From Gammaproteobacteria bacterium (GTDB lineage Bacteria > Pseudomonadota > Gammaproteobacteria > JAADJB01), in assembly GCA_013151035.1 (NCBI GenBank), contig JAADJB010000042.1:1-64000 (forward strand): DNA of 64,000 bases, in the 5' to 3' direction. The notes under the pieces are model-generated. The model was given only the letters and a program-made list of their open reading frames with translations, had not been told where the DNA came from and did not search any database. The position numbers and the translations under genes are program-made. This document shows, piece by piece, positions 18,001-27,062 of the stretch (its first letter is position 1; every line of letters starts with the position of its first letter).

Positions 18001-20256
18001 ATGAAAATACAGATCCATCTACTACCTGGCATCTACGCTGCTATGTCGCTGGGAATAGTCTTGCCCGCGACCGCTACAGAGAATCATTCAAGTGCTAACG
18101 TGCTCGATAAGATCATGGTTATCGGTAACCCAGCCAATATCGAGACCTTACCCGGTTCTGCCCACATCATCAGCAAAGCGGATATCCGTGAACAAAACTA
18201 CGATGATGTCAATCAGGTACTACGCAAGATACCTGGGGTCTATGTACGACAGGAGGACGGCTTTGGTCTGTTTCCCAATATCAGTCTGCGCGGTGTTGAC
18301 ACCACGCGGAGTGCCAAGGTAGCGATTATGGAGGATGGCGTGCTAACGGCACCGGCACCCTATTCTGCACCTGCTGCCTATTATTCACCCACCGTTGGTC
18401 GTATGAGTGGCATGGAGATCCTCAAGGGTTCCAGCCAGGTCAAGTATGGCCCACAAACAACCGGTGGTGTAATCAACTATCTGTCCACACCGATTCCACT
18501 GAAAGAAACGGCTTATCTAAAATCTTCTTATGGCAGCTTTGGTGATTTACGCACTCATATCTATGGCGGTAATACAGTCGATACCCCTGTAGGACCGGTT
18601 GGCTTTCTGGTTGAAGGTTATTTTCGTAAAAACGAGGGTTACAAGACGATTGACAAAACCCCTGATTTTCGTAATTCAGGCAACACCGGGTTCACCAAAT
18701 CCGACCCTATGATCAAACTCTCCTGGGAACCCAACAGTGATATCTATCAACGTCTCGAATTCAAATACGGCACTTCTACACTGGATGCCAACGAGACCTA
18801 TCTCGGCCTGAGCGAGGCAGACTTTGCCAAAGACCCCTTCCGTCGCTATTCAGCAAGCCGGTTTGATAACATCCAGAGCAAACAAAAACGTAGTTATCTG
18901 CGCTATGCCGTGGCTCCAACGGACAATCTGGATATCATTGCCACATTGTACAATAACGATTTCTCGCGTAACTGGTACAAGCTCAAGGATCTACGCAATG
19001 TCAGTGGCAACACCATCAAACTCTCCCCTGCTCTTGCCGGGGCACAGAATGGCGAGGGGCTTGCCTGTTTAAAGGGTGATCTTGCCTGTACCCTACGGGT
19101 TCGCGCCAATAACCGCAGCTACAACTCAAAGGGCATTGATACCATCGCCTATTACCGTTTTGGTAACGACGCGGTACAACACGAAATTGCCGCTGGTATT
19201 CGCTTTAACAAGGATCGCGTACGTCGCTATCAGCGTGATGATGACTACAACCAACTGGCAAATGGAACCATTGATGGCATGACAGCAGGCACACCGGGTG
19301 GTGCAGGTAACCGCCTGCAAAGCACTAAAGCACTTGCCATGTTCCTGCAAGACACCATCAATGCCGGTGACTGGACCTTCACACCGGGTATTCGTTATGA
19401 AACGCTGGATCAACGTTATACCGATTACAGCAGCCCGAATAAGTCAGGTACTAACACTATGAATATGGCAGCGGGTAGTCTCGGCGTTAGCTACAAATTC
19501 AATGATTCATGGATCGGCTTTGGTAGTGTTAATCGTGGCTTCTCTCCACCGAGCCCCAAAAGTGCTGTTGGTGGTATCAGAGAAGAAACCAGTAACGCCC
19601 TTGAAATCGGTGCCCGTTATACCAACCCCCAACAGGCACTAGCGGTTGAGGCTATTGCCTTCTATACCCAATTTAACGACCTGATTGTAATTGATAATAT
19701 TGGTGGCACGGGTACGGGTGATACAGAAAACTTTGGCCGGGTGAATAGTATCGGGCTTGAATTCTCTGCTCAATATGATGCCGGCATTGCTAATGGATGG
19801 AAATACCGTAACCCCTGGTATCTCACCGCAACCTATACCAATGCAACACAGAAAAACAGCGCGACTTCCACCGATGCAGAATCTATCTTCAGTTATGGCA
19901 AGGCAGGAAACAAGGTACCTTACATCCCTGAGTGGGCACTTAGTCTGGGAACAGGGATCGAATCAGGCAATTGGGGTAGCTATATCAATGCCAATTATAT
20001 CAGCGAGACCTTTACCAGTGCTAATAATGTCAGCACACAACGCAATGGTGCCGGCAACCCCGATTCCCGTTTCGGAAAAACGGATGCCTATTTCCTCCTC
20101 GATGCAACCACCTTTTACCGGATCAATAAAGAGGTAAAGTTGTTTGCTGGCATACAGAATCTTCTTGATAAGCGTTACAATGTGTCACGTCAGCCTGAAG
20201 GACCACGCCCAGGCATGCCAAGATTTGCCTATGCCGGTATCGAGATGGAGCTGTAA
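18001..20256 (+). CDS. TonB-dependent outer-membrane iron-chelate receptor (FecA-like)
   Basis: A 751-residue TonB-dependent receptor. It has a signal peptide ending near ATA-TEN (residues 22-27), a TonB-box-like segment (DKIMVIGN near 36), a plug domain with LPGSAHIIS, VLRKIPGVYVRQEDG, ISLRGVD and EILKGSSQVKYGPQTTGG, and a 22-strand barrel with C-terminal FAGIQNLLDKRYNVSRQPEG. DGFGLFPNISLRGVD is closest to the FecA/ferric-citrate group, but there is no N-terminal FecR-signalling extension, so direct transcriptional signalling is unlikely. A Fur box and exbB-exbD-tonB directly downstream (2-bp gap) indicate a self-contained ferric-chelate uptake operon. The substrate is inference. Confidence 0.93.
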   Translation: MKIQIHLLPGIYAAMSLGIVLPATATENHSSANVLDKIMVIGNPANIETLPGSAHIISKADIREQNYDDVNQVLRKIPGVYVRQEDGFGLFPNISLRGVDTTRSAKVAIMEDGVLTAPAPYSAPAAYYSPTVGRMSGMEILKGSSQVKYGPQTTGGVINYLSTPIPLKETAYLKSSYGSFGDLRTHIYGGNTVDTPVGPVGFLVEGYFRKNEGYKTIDKTPDFRNSGNTGFTKSDPMIKLSWEPNSDIYQRLEFKYGTSTLDANETYLGLSEADFAKDPFRRYSASRFDNIQSKQKRSYLRYAVAPTDNLDIIATLYNNDFSRNWYKLKDLRNVSGNTIKLSPALAGAQNGEGLACLKGDLACTLRVRANNRSYNSKGIDTIAYYRFGNDAVQHEIAAGIRFNKDRVRRYQRDDDYNQLANGTIDGMTAGTPGGAGNRLQSTKALAMFLQDTINAGDWTFTPGIRYETLDQRYTDYSSPNKSGTNTMNMAAGSLGVSYKFNDSWIGFGSVNRGFSPPSPKSAVGGIREETSNALEIGARYTNPQQALAVEAIAFYTQFNDLIVIDNIGGTGTGDTENFGRVNSIGLEFSAQYDAGIANGWKYRNPWYLTATYTNATQKNSATSTDAESIFSYGKAGNKVPYIPEWALSLGTGIESGNWGSYINANYISETFTSANNVSTQRNGAGNPDSRFGKTDAYFLLDATTFYRINKEVKLFAGIQNLLDKRYNVSRQPEGPRPGMPRFAYAGIEMEL

Positions 20257-20258
20257 TC

Positions 20259-20927
20259 ATGTTAGATTTATTTCAGCAGGGCGGTAGCGTTATGTATGTG
20301 CTACTACTCATGTCCATATTAGCCACTGCCATCATCCTGCTGAAATTGTATCAGTTCTATCGTAGCGGTCTGCGACAGACCGCTTTCGTTGAAGATACCG
20401 TATCAGCGCTGGCGCGTGGTGAACATGAATTAGCGTTAAAAAATCTGCAACAGCAATCCAGCCCCGTCGCACGGGTGCTGGAGAGCGCAGTACAGTTTGG
20501 AGCCAACCCGGCAATGTCGAGCAATGATGTTGAGGCTGAGGTGAGCCGAGTGGGCAGTGCCCAGATACGCAACCTGGAATCCTGGCTGCGTGGTCTCTCC
20601 TCCATCGCTCATCTAAGCCCGCTACTGGGGTTGTTAGGAACGGTAACCGGTATGATTGTCGCCTTTATGAATCTTCAGCAAGCCGGCAGTCAGGTTGATC
20701 CGTCTATTCTTTCTGGTGGCATCTGGGAGGCATTACTCACAACAGCTTTCGGTCTCACCGTTGCCATTCCTGCCATGGCCGCCTTTTATTATCTGGAAGG
20801 TGAGGTCGACCGTGTACGCGCAACCATGAAGGATGCCAGCATCCAGGTATTACGTCACTTTGGCAAGAGCCCGCATGTTAACAGCCGTGATGATGATCGT
20901 GTTGAGGATGAAACCCATGGACTTTGA
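20259..20927 (+). CDS. exbB: ExbB/TolQ-family proton channel subunit
   Basis: Inner-membrane part of the ExbB-ExbD motor that energises TonB. The 222-residue product has TM segments near 12-30, 125-147 and 158-180, with the family signature SIAHLSPLLGLLGTVTGMI and ALLTTAFGLTVAIPAMAAF. It starts 2 bp after the receptor stop and overlaps exbD by 11 bp. Dedicated TonB systems next to their receptor often serve that receptor. Confidence 0.94.
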   Translation: MLDLFQQGGSVMYVLLLMSILATAIILLKLYQFYRSGLRQTAFVEDTVSALARGEHELALKNLQQQSSPVARVLESAVQFGANPAMSSNDVEAEVSRVGSAQIRNLESWLRGLSSIAHLSPLLGLLGTVTGMIVAFMNLQQAGSQVDPSILSGGIWEALLTTAFGLTVAIPAMAAFYYLEGEVDRVRATMKDASIQVLRHFGKSPHVNSRDDDRVEDETHGL

Positions 20928-21324
20928 GGGCCGTGCACGTATCCATTCCCATTTGGATATCGCACCATTAATTGATATTGTGTTTCTACTACTGGTATTT
21001 TTTATGTTAACCAGTACCTTCATGGTGCCCGAGGCGATTGAGCTGGAATTGCCTGAATCAAAAAGTGCCACTGTCACAGATAGTACACCTGTTATTGTCC
21101 TGCTGGATAAAACCGGTCAGATAGCACTCAATGATGAAGTCATTAAACTGGAACAACTGCAACAGGCAATAAAACCCTTAATAAGCCAGGATAGTGCATC
21201 AGCCATCACACTAAAAAGTGATGCCCATACCGAGGTTCAGTTATTACTCAAGGTTATGGATGAGATACGCGCTGCCGGGGGCACGAATGTGGGTCTGGCA
21301 ACACTGGGAAGCAAACAAAAATAA
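20917..21324 (+). CDS. exbD: ExbD/TolR-family energy-transduction subunit
   Basis: About 135 residues. One N-terminal TM segment with the essential aspartate in LIDIVFLLLVFFMLTST, and a periplasmic domain with VILLDKTGQIALND. The ATG at 20917 is chosen because GAGG ends nine bases upstream and the cytoplasmic N-tail is then of normal length; in-frame ATGs further upstream lie deep within exbB. The 11-bp overlap with exbB suggests coupled synthesis. Confidence 0.93.
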   Translation: MDFEGRARIHSHLDIAPLIDIVFLLLVFFMLTSTFMVPEAIELELPESKSATVTDSTPVIVLLDKTGQIALNDEVIKLEQLQQAIKPLISQDSASAITLKSDAHTEVQLLLKVMDEIRAAGGTNVGLATLGSKQK

Positions 21325-21337
21325 ACCCGAGATTGCC

Positions 21338-21985
21338 ATGATCCTGTCCCGCCTACAGATAACTGTAACGCTACTCATTGCGATACTGCTACATGCTGGT
21401 ATTACCGTGTGGTTTTCGCTACCCGATAGCCAGGCAATGCCAAAGCTGAAAGAAAAACCACCTCTACAGATTAATCTGCTGGCAACCATTGCCGAGACCA
21501 ACGTGAATGCAACACCCGATGTTGTCAAACCACCCACACCCCTAGTCAAAAAGCCCCAACCAGCACCAGTTAAACCCGTATTAAATAAACCCAAACCACC
21601 TTTACCTGAAGCAGAATCTGAACAGGTGGTCGAGTCGATTCAAGTCGTTGAACCGACTCCCCTGGTAAAGCCTCACCAGAAACCCCTGAATGCTATTGCC
21701 ACTGCACGTTATGAACAATTATTGCTTTCCTGGCTGGAAAAACACAAACAATATCCACGCCGAGCCAAACGTCTACGTATCGAGGGTGAAGGTATGCTGC
21801 GTATCCTGATCGACCGCAGGGGACAAACCCAACAGGTCACACTGGAACAACGCACGGGTAACCGCTTACTCGACAAGGCTGCACTTGAGATGGCTCAACG
21901 AGCAAATCCATTCCCTGCCATGCCTGCCAATGACCCGCGCCAACAACTGGAATTTATCGTGCCGGTGGCCTTCATGCTTCGTTAA
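21338..21985 (+). CDS. tonB: TonB energy-transducing protein
   Basis: About 215 residues: an N-terminal TM anchor (VTLLIAILLHAGITVWFSL), a Pro/Lys-rich periplasmic spacer (KPPTPLVKKPQPAPVKPV region) and a C-terminal TonB domain (YPRRAKRLRIEGEGMLRILID, RTGNRLLDKAALEM). The ATG at 21338 follows the exbD stop by 13 bp; upstream in-frame starts would overlap exbD and place charged residues before the anchor. Its 3' end overlaps the convergent peroxiredoxin gene by 4 bp, leaving no room for a separate terminator. Confidence 0.93.
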   Translation: MILSRLQITVTLLIAILLHAGITVWFSLPDSQAMPKLKEKPPLQINLLATIAETNVNATPDVVKPPTPLVKKPQPAPVKPVLNKPKPPLPEAESEQVVESIQVVEPTPLVKPHQKPLNAIATARYEQLLLSWLEKHKQYPRRAKRLRIEGEGMLRILIDRRGQTQQVTLEQRTGNRLLDKAALEMAQRANPFPAMPANDPRQQLEFIVPVAFMLR

Positions 21986-22710
21986 TCCAGATACAATGCC
22001 AGTTCCTCCGATCCACCGATAAGCTGTCCAGCGATAAAAACCTGGGGAACCGTTTCACGACCGGTCATAGCACGCAGTGAACGTAGCGAGGCATCTCTTC
22101 CCAGACGAATCTCTTCATAGTTGATACCGTGTTCTTCCAGCAGTTCTTTTGCACCTGCGCAGAAAGAACACCCTGGTTTGGTGATAATACTAACGGCCTC
22201 AGGCTTTTTCGCCTGTGGGTTAATGTAAGTCAACATAGTATCGGCATCAGAGACCTCGAATGGATCACCAGGCACATCGGGTTCGATAAACTGCTTCTCA
22301 ATAACACCATTTTTCACCAACATGGAATAACGCCATGAGCGCTTGCCGAAACCCAGATCAAACTTGTCTACCAACATCCCCATAGCCTCACTGAATTCAC
22401 CATTACCATCAGGTATCAAAGTGATATTTTCCGCCTCCTGGTTTTCCATCCAGGCATCCATTACAAAAGCATCATTAACCGATAAACAAATAATGTCATC
22501 GACACCATTTTTCCTGAATACATTGGCCAATTCGTTGTAGCGTGGCAGATGAGTGGAAGAACAGGTTGGCGTGAATGCACCCGGCAGAGCAAATACAATA
22601 ACCGTTTTATCCTTAAACAGCTCATCACTACTGACATCAACAAATTCATCATTTTCACGGGTCTTGAAAATAACGGATGGAACGCTTTTACCTTCTCTGT
22701 TTTCTAACAT
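21982..22710 (-). CDS. Peroxiredoxin-glutaredoxin fusion (Prx5-Grx hybrid)
   Basis: A 242-residue hybrid peroxidase that reduces H2O2 and organic peroxides with glutathione. The N-terminal Prx5 domain (1-165) has the peroxidatic cysteine C50 in PGAFTPTCSSTHLPRY; the C-terminal glutaredoxin domain (172-242) has C181-x2-C184 in KPGCSFCAGA and TVPQVFIAG. The architecture matches the known PGdx enzymes of Haemophilus and relatives. GGAGAAAG precedes the ATG. It is divergent from oxyR, as in many genomes, consistent with OxyR-controlled induction. Confidence 0.95.
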   Translation of the reverse strand: MLENREGKSVPSVIFKTRENDEFVDVSSDELFKDKTVIVFALPGAFTPTCSSTHLPRYNELANVFRKNGVDDIICLSVNDAFVMDAWMENQEAENITLIPDGNGEFSEAMGMLVDKFDLGFGKRSWRYSMLVKNGVIEKQFIEPDVPGDPFEVSDADTMLTYINPQAKKPEAVSIITKPGCSFCAGAKELLEEHGINYEEIRLGRDASLRSLRAMTGRETVPQVFIAGQLIGGSEELALYLD

Positions 22711-22807
22711 GGTCTTTCTCCTGACTGCGATTAAGTTTGTCTAAGTACATTACTACTGCTCCATTAAGGATTTATTTAATTGCTGTAATAATATACCCGG
22801 TAAGTTC

Positions 22808-22921
22808 GAGACAGGGGTCACGCTTCTCTACCAGAAACACGCCGTGAATACATCCATGTAGGCTCCACGCCCGCGTCCATGCGGGCAAGGGTCTCTGATA
22901 GAGAAGCGCAACCCCTGTCTC
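22808..22921. repeat. Composite inverted-repeat element, copy A
   Basis: A 114-bp element bounded by GAGACAGGGGT and ACCCCTGTCTC. A nested pair (CTTCTCTACCAGA / TCTGATAGAGAAG) lies inside, and an inner hairpin GCCCGCGTCCATGCGGGC near the centre. The flanks also match copy B (TAAGTTC before, TTGAGTTAACGG.ACAGCAG after). Copies B (23932-24030) and C (43031-43152, inverted) share most of this sequence. It has no ORF. It occupies much of the 331-bp peroxiredoxin-oxyR divergent gap; the rest is promoter DNA. Confidence 0.85.
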
Positions 22922-22977
22922 TTGAGTTAACGGAACAGCAGTATAAGCACATGATCATTATTAGCTATTTATAATAA

Positions 22978-23022
22978 TTGGTAAAGTCGTTTGTTTTTAT
23001 TATAATGATAGGTATTAACTAT
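22978..23022 (+). promoter_or_regulatory. oxyR promoter with overlapping OxyR-type site
   Basis: A good sigma-70 promoter: TTGGTA (22978-22983), 17-bp spacer, TATAAT (23001-23006). Directly after the -10, at 23008-23022, ATAG-N7-CTAT matches one half of the OxyR tetra-motif and sits over the expected transcription start, suiting negative autoregulation. The second half of the motif is not obvious. Confidence 0.7.
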
Positions 23023-23041
23023 CATTAATCGAGCAATAAGA

Positions 23042-23971
23042 ATGAATCTTCGCAATCTTGAATACCTGCTGGCAATCGATAAGGAACGACATTTCCACCG
23101 TGCAGCCGAGCGCTGTTGTGTCAGCCAGCCAACCCTGAGCGGTCAGTTGAAAAAACTGGAACAGGAATTGGGGGTGCAATTAGTTGAGCGTAATAACAGA
23201 CAGGTGCGCATGACTGATGCCGGAAGGGCTGTAGCCGATCAGGCACGCCGCGTGATCAACGAAGCACGCGCAATAAAATCCATAGCACAGACTTTTCACA
23301 ACCCCATGCAGGGAGAATTACAACTAGGCCTGATCCCGACGGTCGCACCTTACCTGTTACCACTCATCATGCCTCTATTAAAAAAACAGTACCCCGATCT
23401 AAAACTCTGGCTACACGAACAACAGACAGCCGTTTTACTGGATAAATTACGCTCAGCAGAGATGGATTTACTTATTCTGGCACTACCAGTAGAAACCGAT
23501 GAATTTGAAGAACAGGATCTATTCAGTGAGGCATTTTGGCTGGCAGCTCCCAAGAATGAACCGCTAACAAAAAAGAAACATCTTCGTCTTTCTGACTTAC
23601 AGGATCGAGAAATATTATTACTGGAAGAAGGTCATTGTTTACGAGGACAGGCACTGGATGTTTGTTTCTCAGCCGGTGCGCATGAAAACGCTGGTTTTCG
23701 TGCCACCAGCCTGGAAACACTACGATATATAGTTGGTGAAGGTATGGGTATAACGCTGATCCCTGATCTGGCAGTGCCAAAACGCTGTCTCAAGACCGAT
23801 CCGGTTACTTATATTCCTTTCCGCAACCCAAAACCCGCACGCCGCATCGGCATACTCTACCGCAAGAATAGTTACCGTGAAGCCGTTTTCAAAAACATAG
23901 CCGTTTTAATTCAAAATTCATTGCTAAGTTCGAGACATGAATCACACTTCTCTACCAGAGACACGCCGTGA
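23042..23971 (+). CDS. oxyR: Hydrogen-peroxide-responsive regulator OxyR (LysR family)
   Basis: LysR-type activator. The N-terminal HTH (MNLRNLEYLLAIDKERHFHRAAERCCVSQPTLS) gives DNA binding; the regulatory domain carries both redox cysteines at exactly the E. coli positions, C199 and C208, in LEEGHCLRGQALDVCF. It is divergent from the peroxiredoxin-glutaredoxin gene, its likely target. The coding region runs into repeat copy B: the last fourteen or so residues (SSRHESHFSTRDTP) are encoded by the repeat, so the original C-terminus was extended or replaced. The functional domains are unaffected. Confidence 0.95.
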   Translation: MNLRNLEYLLAIDKERHFHRAAERCCVSQPTLSGQLKKLEQELGVQLVERNNRQVRMTDAGRAVADQARRVINEARAIKSIAQTFHNPMQGELQLGLIPTVAPYLLPLIMPLLKKQYPDLKLWLHEQQTAVLLDKLRSAEMDLLILALPVETDEFEEQDLFSEAFWLAAPKNEPLTKKKHLRLSDLQDREILLLEEGHCLRGQALDVCFSAGAHENAGFRATSLETLRYIVGEGMGITLIPDLAVPKRCLKTDPVTYIPFRNPKPARRIGILYRKNSYREAVFKNIAVLIQNSLLSSRHESHFSTRDTP

Positions 23972-24030
23972 ATACATCCATGCAGTCGTGCGGGCAAGGG
24001 TCTCTGATAGAGAAGCGCAATCCCTGTCTC
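23932..24030. repeat. Composite inverted-repeat element, copy B
   Basis: A 99-bp shortened copy of the element at 22808-22921, lacking about 15 bp of the centre. It begins inside the oxyR coding region, supplies its final codons and TGA stop (23969-23971), and fills the gap to the convergent histidine kinase gene. As a long hairpin between convergent genes it could terminate both transcripts. Confidence 0.85.
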
Positions 24031-24054
24031 TTGAGTTAACGGGACAGCAGGGAC

Positions 24055-26274
24055 CTATGACGTATATAACAGGTCTCTTATTCTTTTTAATAAGGTCTGT
24101 GAGTCATAGGGTTTTTGCAGTAAATTATGAGATAACTTTTCATCGACCTGATCAAGATGCTCATCACCGGAAAAACCACTGGCTAATTGTATCTTTATAT
24201 CCGGATACAGCTCACGCACTCTGGATGCCAGGGCATAACCATCCATATCAGGCATAATAATATCAGAAATCAGTAAATCAATGTGTTCTGATGCCATTAT
24301 TTCCAGTGCCTCTTTTGCACACTCTGCTCGAAAAACCTGATAACCCTGTTGTTCCAGTATCTCACTGGTTAAATTAAGCAATGCAATCTCATCATCAACA
24401 ACAAGTATCGTTTCCTTGCCTTTTAAAGTGGCATCATCTGCAAGCTCAGAAGAACCCTGGTGATAACCCTCTCCCTGATACCTTGGGAAATACAAAGTAA
24501 ACCGACTCCCCTTCCCCATCTCTGAATCAACACTAATAGTACCACCACAGCGTTTTACGAAGCCGTATACCTGACTTAAACCCAGACCCGTTCCCTTCTC
24601 TCCCTTGGTCGAATAAAAAGGATCAAAAATTTTCTCTTTGGTTGCCCCATCCATTCCACAACCATTATCGACAACACTAATCCGTACATAATCCCCTGCA
24701 TCCAGATTCAATCGTTCTCCGTCAGCTGAATTAATGACCTCGTTGCTGGTCTCAATACCCAAACAACCATTACCTTCAATGGCATGCATGGCATTAATAC
24801 TCATATTCAAAAGAGCATTTTCAAATTCACTTTCATCCAGACAAACTACCCATAAATCTTTTTCAAGATCAAGCTCAAGATTAATACGTGAAGTTAGTGT
24901 TTTCTCCAACATATGCTGTTCATCTTGCAACAGCACATTGATATCCAGTTCTTTAATATCCGATGATTTATTTCTGGAAAACGTGAGTAGTTTCTTTGTT
25001 AATTTTGCACCACGCTCACCCGCATGCGTTATCTGTTTAACATACTCCTGTAGCCCAGGCTGTTCACCCAATTTCTCTTTCAACAACTCTGCATAACCCA
25101 GTACCACCCCAAGCATATTATTATAATCATGCGCAATACCACCAGTAAGCTTGCCCAAGGCATCCATTTTCTGAGTACGACGTATAACCTCATCTGCATG
25201 CACGCGTTCGGTAATATCAATAAATATACCGTTCCAGAGAGTACTACCATCTTCCATCCGTTCTGGTGTTGATGTTCCACGCAACCAGACCAACTCTCCA
25301 TCTTGGAGTATAAAGCGACCTTCCCACTTCCACACGCTCAGATCATTCATTGACTTAACAATGGACTCTTCCAGTCCAGGGTAGTCATCCGGATGGGTTA
25401 ATACGAACCATTTGTCAGCATCAGCCATAACCTCTTCTGCGGTTAAGCCAATATAACCCTCAACTGCTGGGCTCACATAAGGCAGGGACTTATTACCGTG
25501 TATATCAACCCTGAACTGATACACAATACCGGGCACCTGCGAGTAAATAAAACGCAACTTCTCTTCACTTTCACGCAATGCCTTATGTGCATTATTGATT
25601 CGTTCCTGCATATCATTCGCTGAAGAGACCAGAACATCCAACTCATCAGGTGTACGCGATGGTCTTCGATCAAGTACCAAAGGCACATATTCATCCAGCG
25701 CAAGATTCTGAAAGTGTTGCGATATCCGGCTGATATGACGACTAATAAGACGGTGAAAAATAAAATAAATAAAGATCACCACCAACAGGGTTCGCAGCGC
25801 ATTATTTATCAATATAGTAATAGCATTTCTGCGTAATTCAGCATAGACATTATCCAGCGTGGTAATAACCGTCAGATGACCTATCACGTAAGACTCACCT
25901 AAAAACTTGTATTGCATAGAGTAATGGCGTTCAATAACATCTTGTGAATTAATATCACCCGCTTCTGCAATCAACTCATTTCCGTTATAAACCGATGCAT
26001 AAATAATATTAGGCAATGTCACCAGACCATCCATCTGAACGCGTAATTCCTGATAGTTAGTCACCCATAAAGACTGGGTAAATGAGCGCAGATGTATATT
26101 TTTAATTTGACTATATTGCGCTTCAATACCATTCATATCTCGTTGATATTCATTGTAGAGCTGGATAACGGTGGTTATTAATGTGATTGACGCACTAAAT
26201 AAAATCAAATAGATAATAAAACGTTGCGCTAATGGAGAACGTTTTATGGCAGGATATTGCTGCTTAGTATTCAT
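24055..26274 (-). CDS. Membrane hybrid sensor histidine kinase with C-terminal receiver
   Basis: 739 residues: TM1 (about 18-40), a periplasmic sensor domain of about 110 residues (41-152), TM2 (153-175), a HAMP-like linker, a PAS domain (235-357, ending FIDITERVHA), HisKA with the phosphorylated histidine H382 in LTGGIAHDYNNMLG, HATPase_c (NGCGMD, GTGLGLSQVYG) and a receiver domain with D671 in LLISDIIMPDMDG. No HPt or DNA-binding partner is encoded nearby. It lies 2 bp after the periplasmic binding-protein gene, so that protein may present the ligand. The periplasmic domain matches no family I can name. Confidence 0.9.
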   Translation of the reverse strand: MNTKQQYPAIKRSPLAQRFIIYLILFSASITLITTVIQLYNEYQRDMNGIEAQYSQIKNIHLRSFTQSLWVTNYQELRVQMDGLVTLPNIIYASVYNGNELIAEAGDINSQDVIERHYSMQYKFLGESYVIGHLTVITTLDNVYAELRRNAITILINNALRTLLVVIFIYFIFHRLISRHISRISQHFQNLALDEYVPLVLDRRPSRTPDELDVLVSSANDMQERINNAHKALRESEEKLRFIYSQVPGIVYQFRVDIHGNKSLPYVSPAVEGYIGLTAEEVMADADKWFVLTHPDDYPGLEESIVKSMNDLSVWKWEGRFILQDGELVWLRGTSTPERMEDGSTLWNGIFIDITERVHADEVIRRTQKMDALGKLTGGIAHDYNNMLGVVLGYAELLKEKLGEQPGLQEYVKQITHAGERGAKLTKKLLTFSRNKSSDIKELDINVLLQDEQHMLEKTLTSRINLELDLEKDLWVVCLDESEFENALLNMSINAMHAIEGNGCLGIETSNEVINSADGERLNLDAGDYVRISVVDNGCGMDGATKEKIFDPFYSTKGEKGTGLGLSQVYGFVKRCGGTISVDSEMGKGSRFTLYFPRYQGEGYHQGSSELADDATLKGKETILVVDDEIALLNLTSEILEQQGYQVFRAECAKEALEIMASEHIDLLISDIIMPDMDGYALASRVRELYPDIKIQLASGFSGDEHLDQVDEKLSHNLLQKPYDSQTLLKRIRDLLYTS

Positions 26275-26276
26275 TA

Positions 26277-27038
26277 TTAATATGGTTTTTTCCTGTTTTT
26301 ATAATAAGGCAATATCTTTTCACGATACAGATTATCGTAAAGCCCTTCTTCCTTGATATCACGTAATGCTTTGCTCAACTTCGACACCAGACCCACATAG
26401 CGCTTATTAAGATAAAGAAATAGTTCAGTTTGATCAAATTCAGGTTCCAATATATACAGCTCATTGATATTAAATCGTTTTGCAATATCGAGCCCTTCTA
26501 CACAATCATATAAGGCAACATCAATACGATTTATTTTTAATAACCGAAACAACTGCTCCGGACTGTGTGCGGTAATAACCCTTTTTGACCCCACCATCAT
26601 TTTTTCATAAATTTTCCAGCCTTTTATATGACCAACAACCTGCTTGTTCAATTCATCAGGCGTGTTAACGATAGCAGGATTTTTGGACAACGCACAGAAC
26701 TCTGAATCGCGTACCTTTTCCGGCACCCGACGCAGATTCTTATAAATATTATCCAGACCAATAATCCGGTTTACCTCACCATCGACAATGCCTTCATTCG
26801 CACTAAGCAAACCACGTTCAGGTGGTAAGTGTACGGTATTCAGGCGAAAACCAATACGATGAAAGGCTTCCGTTAGAACAATATCCAGAAAGCCATCCTT
26901 ATCTTTTGTAGTAAAGGGTTCTTTATTACTATCATTAAGGGTAATAACCGGCATTTCTTCGAGCGCTTGTGCCGATGATAGCGACGAAACAACCAATGAC
27001 ATCATGCCGATTATGACTAAAAAAAAACGTTTACTCAT
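26277..27038 (-). CDS. Periplasmic solute-binding protein (SBP_bac_3-like)
   Basis: 253 residues with a signal peptide (FFLVIIGMMSLVVSSLSSAQA) and a two-lobed family-3 type fold suggested by EPFTTKDKDGFLDIVLTEAFHRIGF, VVGHIKGWKIYEKM and SPEQLFRLLKINRIDVALYDC. No ABC permease or ATPase genes are adjacent. It is followed 2 bp later by a hybrid histidine kinase, so a ligand-sensing role beside the kinase is more likely than transport. It starts 24 bp after the cfa stop. Confidence 0.85.
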   Translation of the reverse strand: MSKRFFLVIIGMMSLVVSSLSSAQALEEMPVITLNDSNKEPFTTKDKDGFLDIVLTEAFHRIGFRLNTVHLPPERGLLSANEGIVDGEVNRIIGLDNIYKNLRRVPEKVRDSEFCALSKNPAIVNTPDELNKQVVGHIKGWKIYEKMMVGSKRVITAHSPEQLFRLLKINRIDVALYDCVEGLDIAKRFNINELYILEPEFDQTELFLYLNKRYVGLVSKLSKALRDIKEEGLYDNLYREKILPYYKNRKKPY

Positions 27039-27062
27039 ACAAGAAAGCAGCCATCAAATACC

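Noticed and set aside
18001-20256. FecA with FecIR transcriptional signalling
   Set aside because: No N-terminal signalling extension and no fecI/fecR genes nearby.
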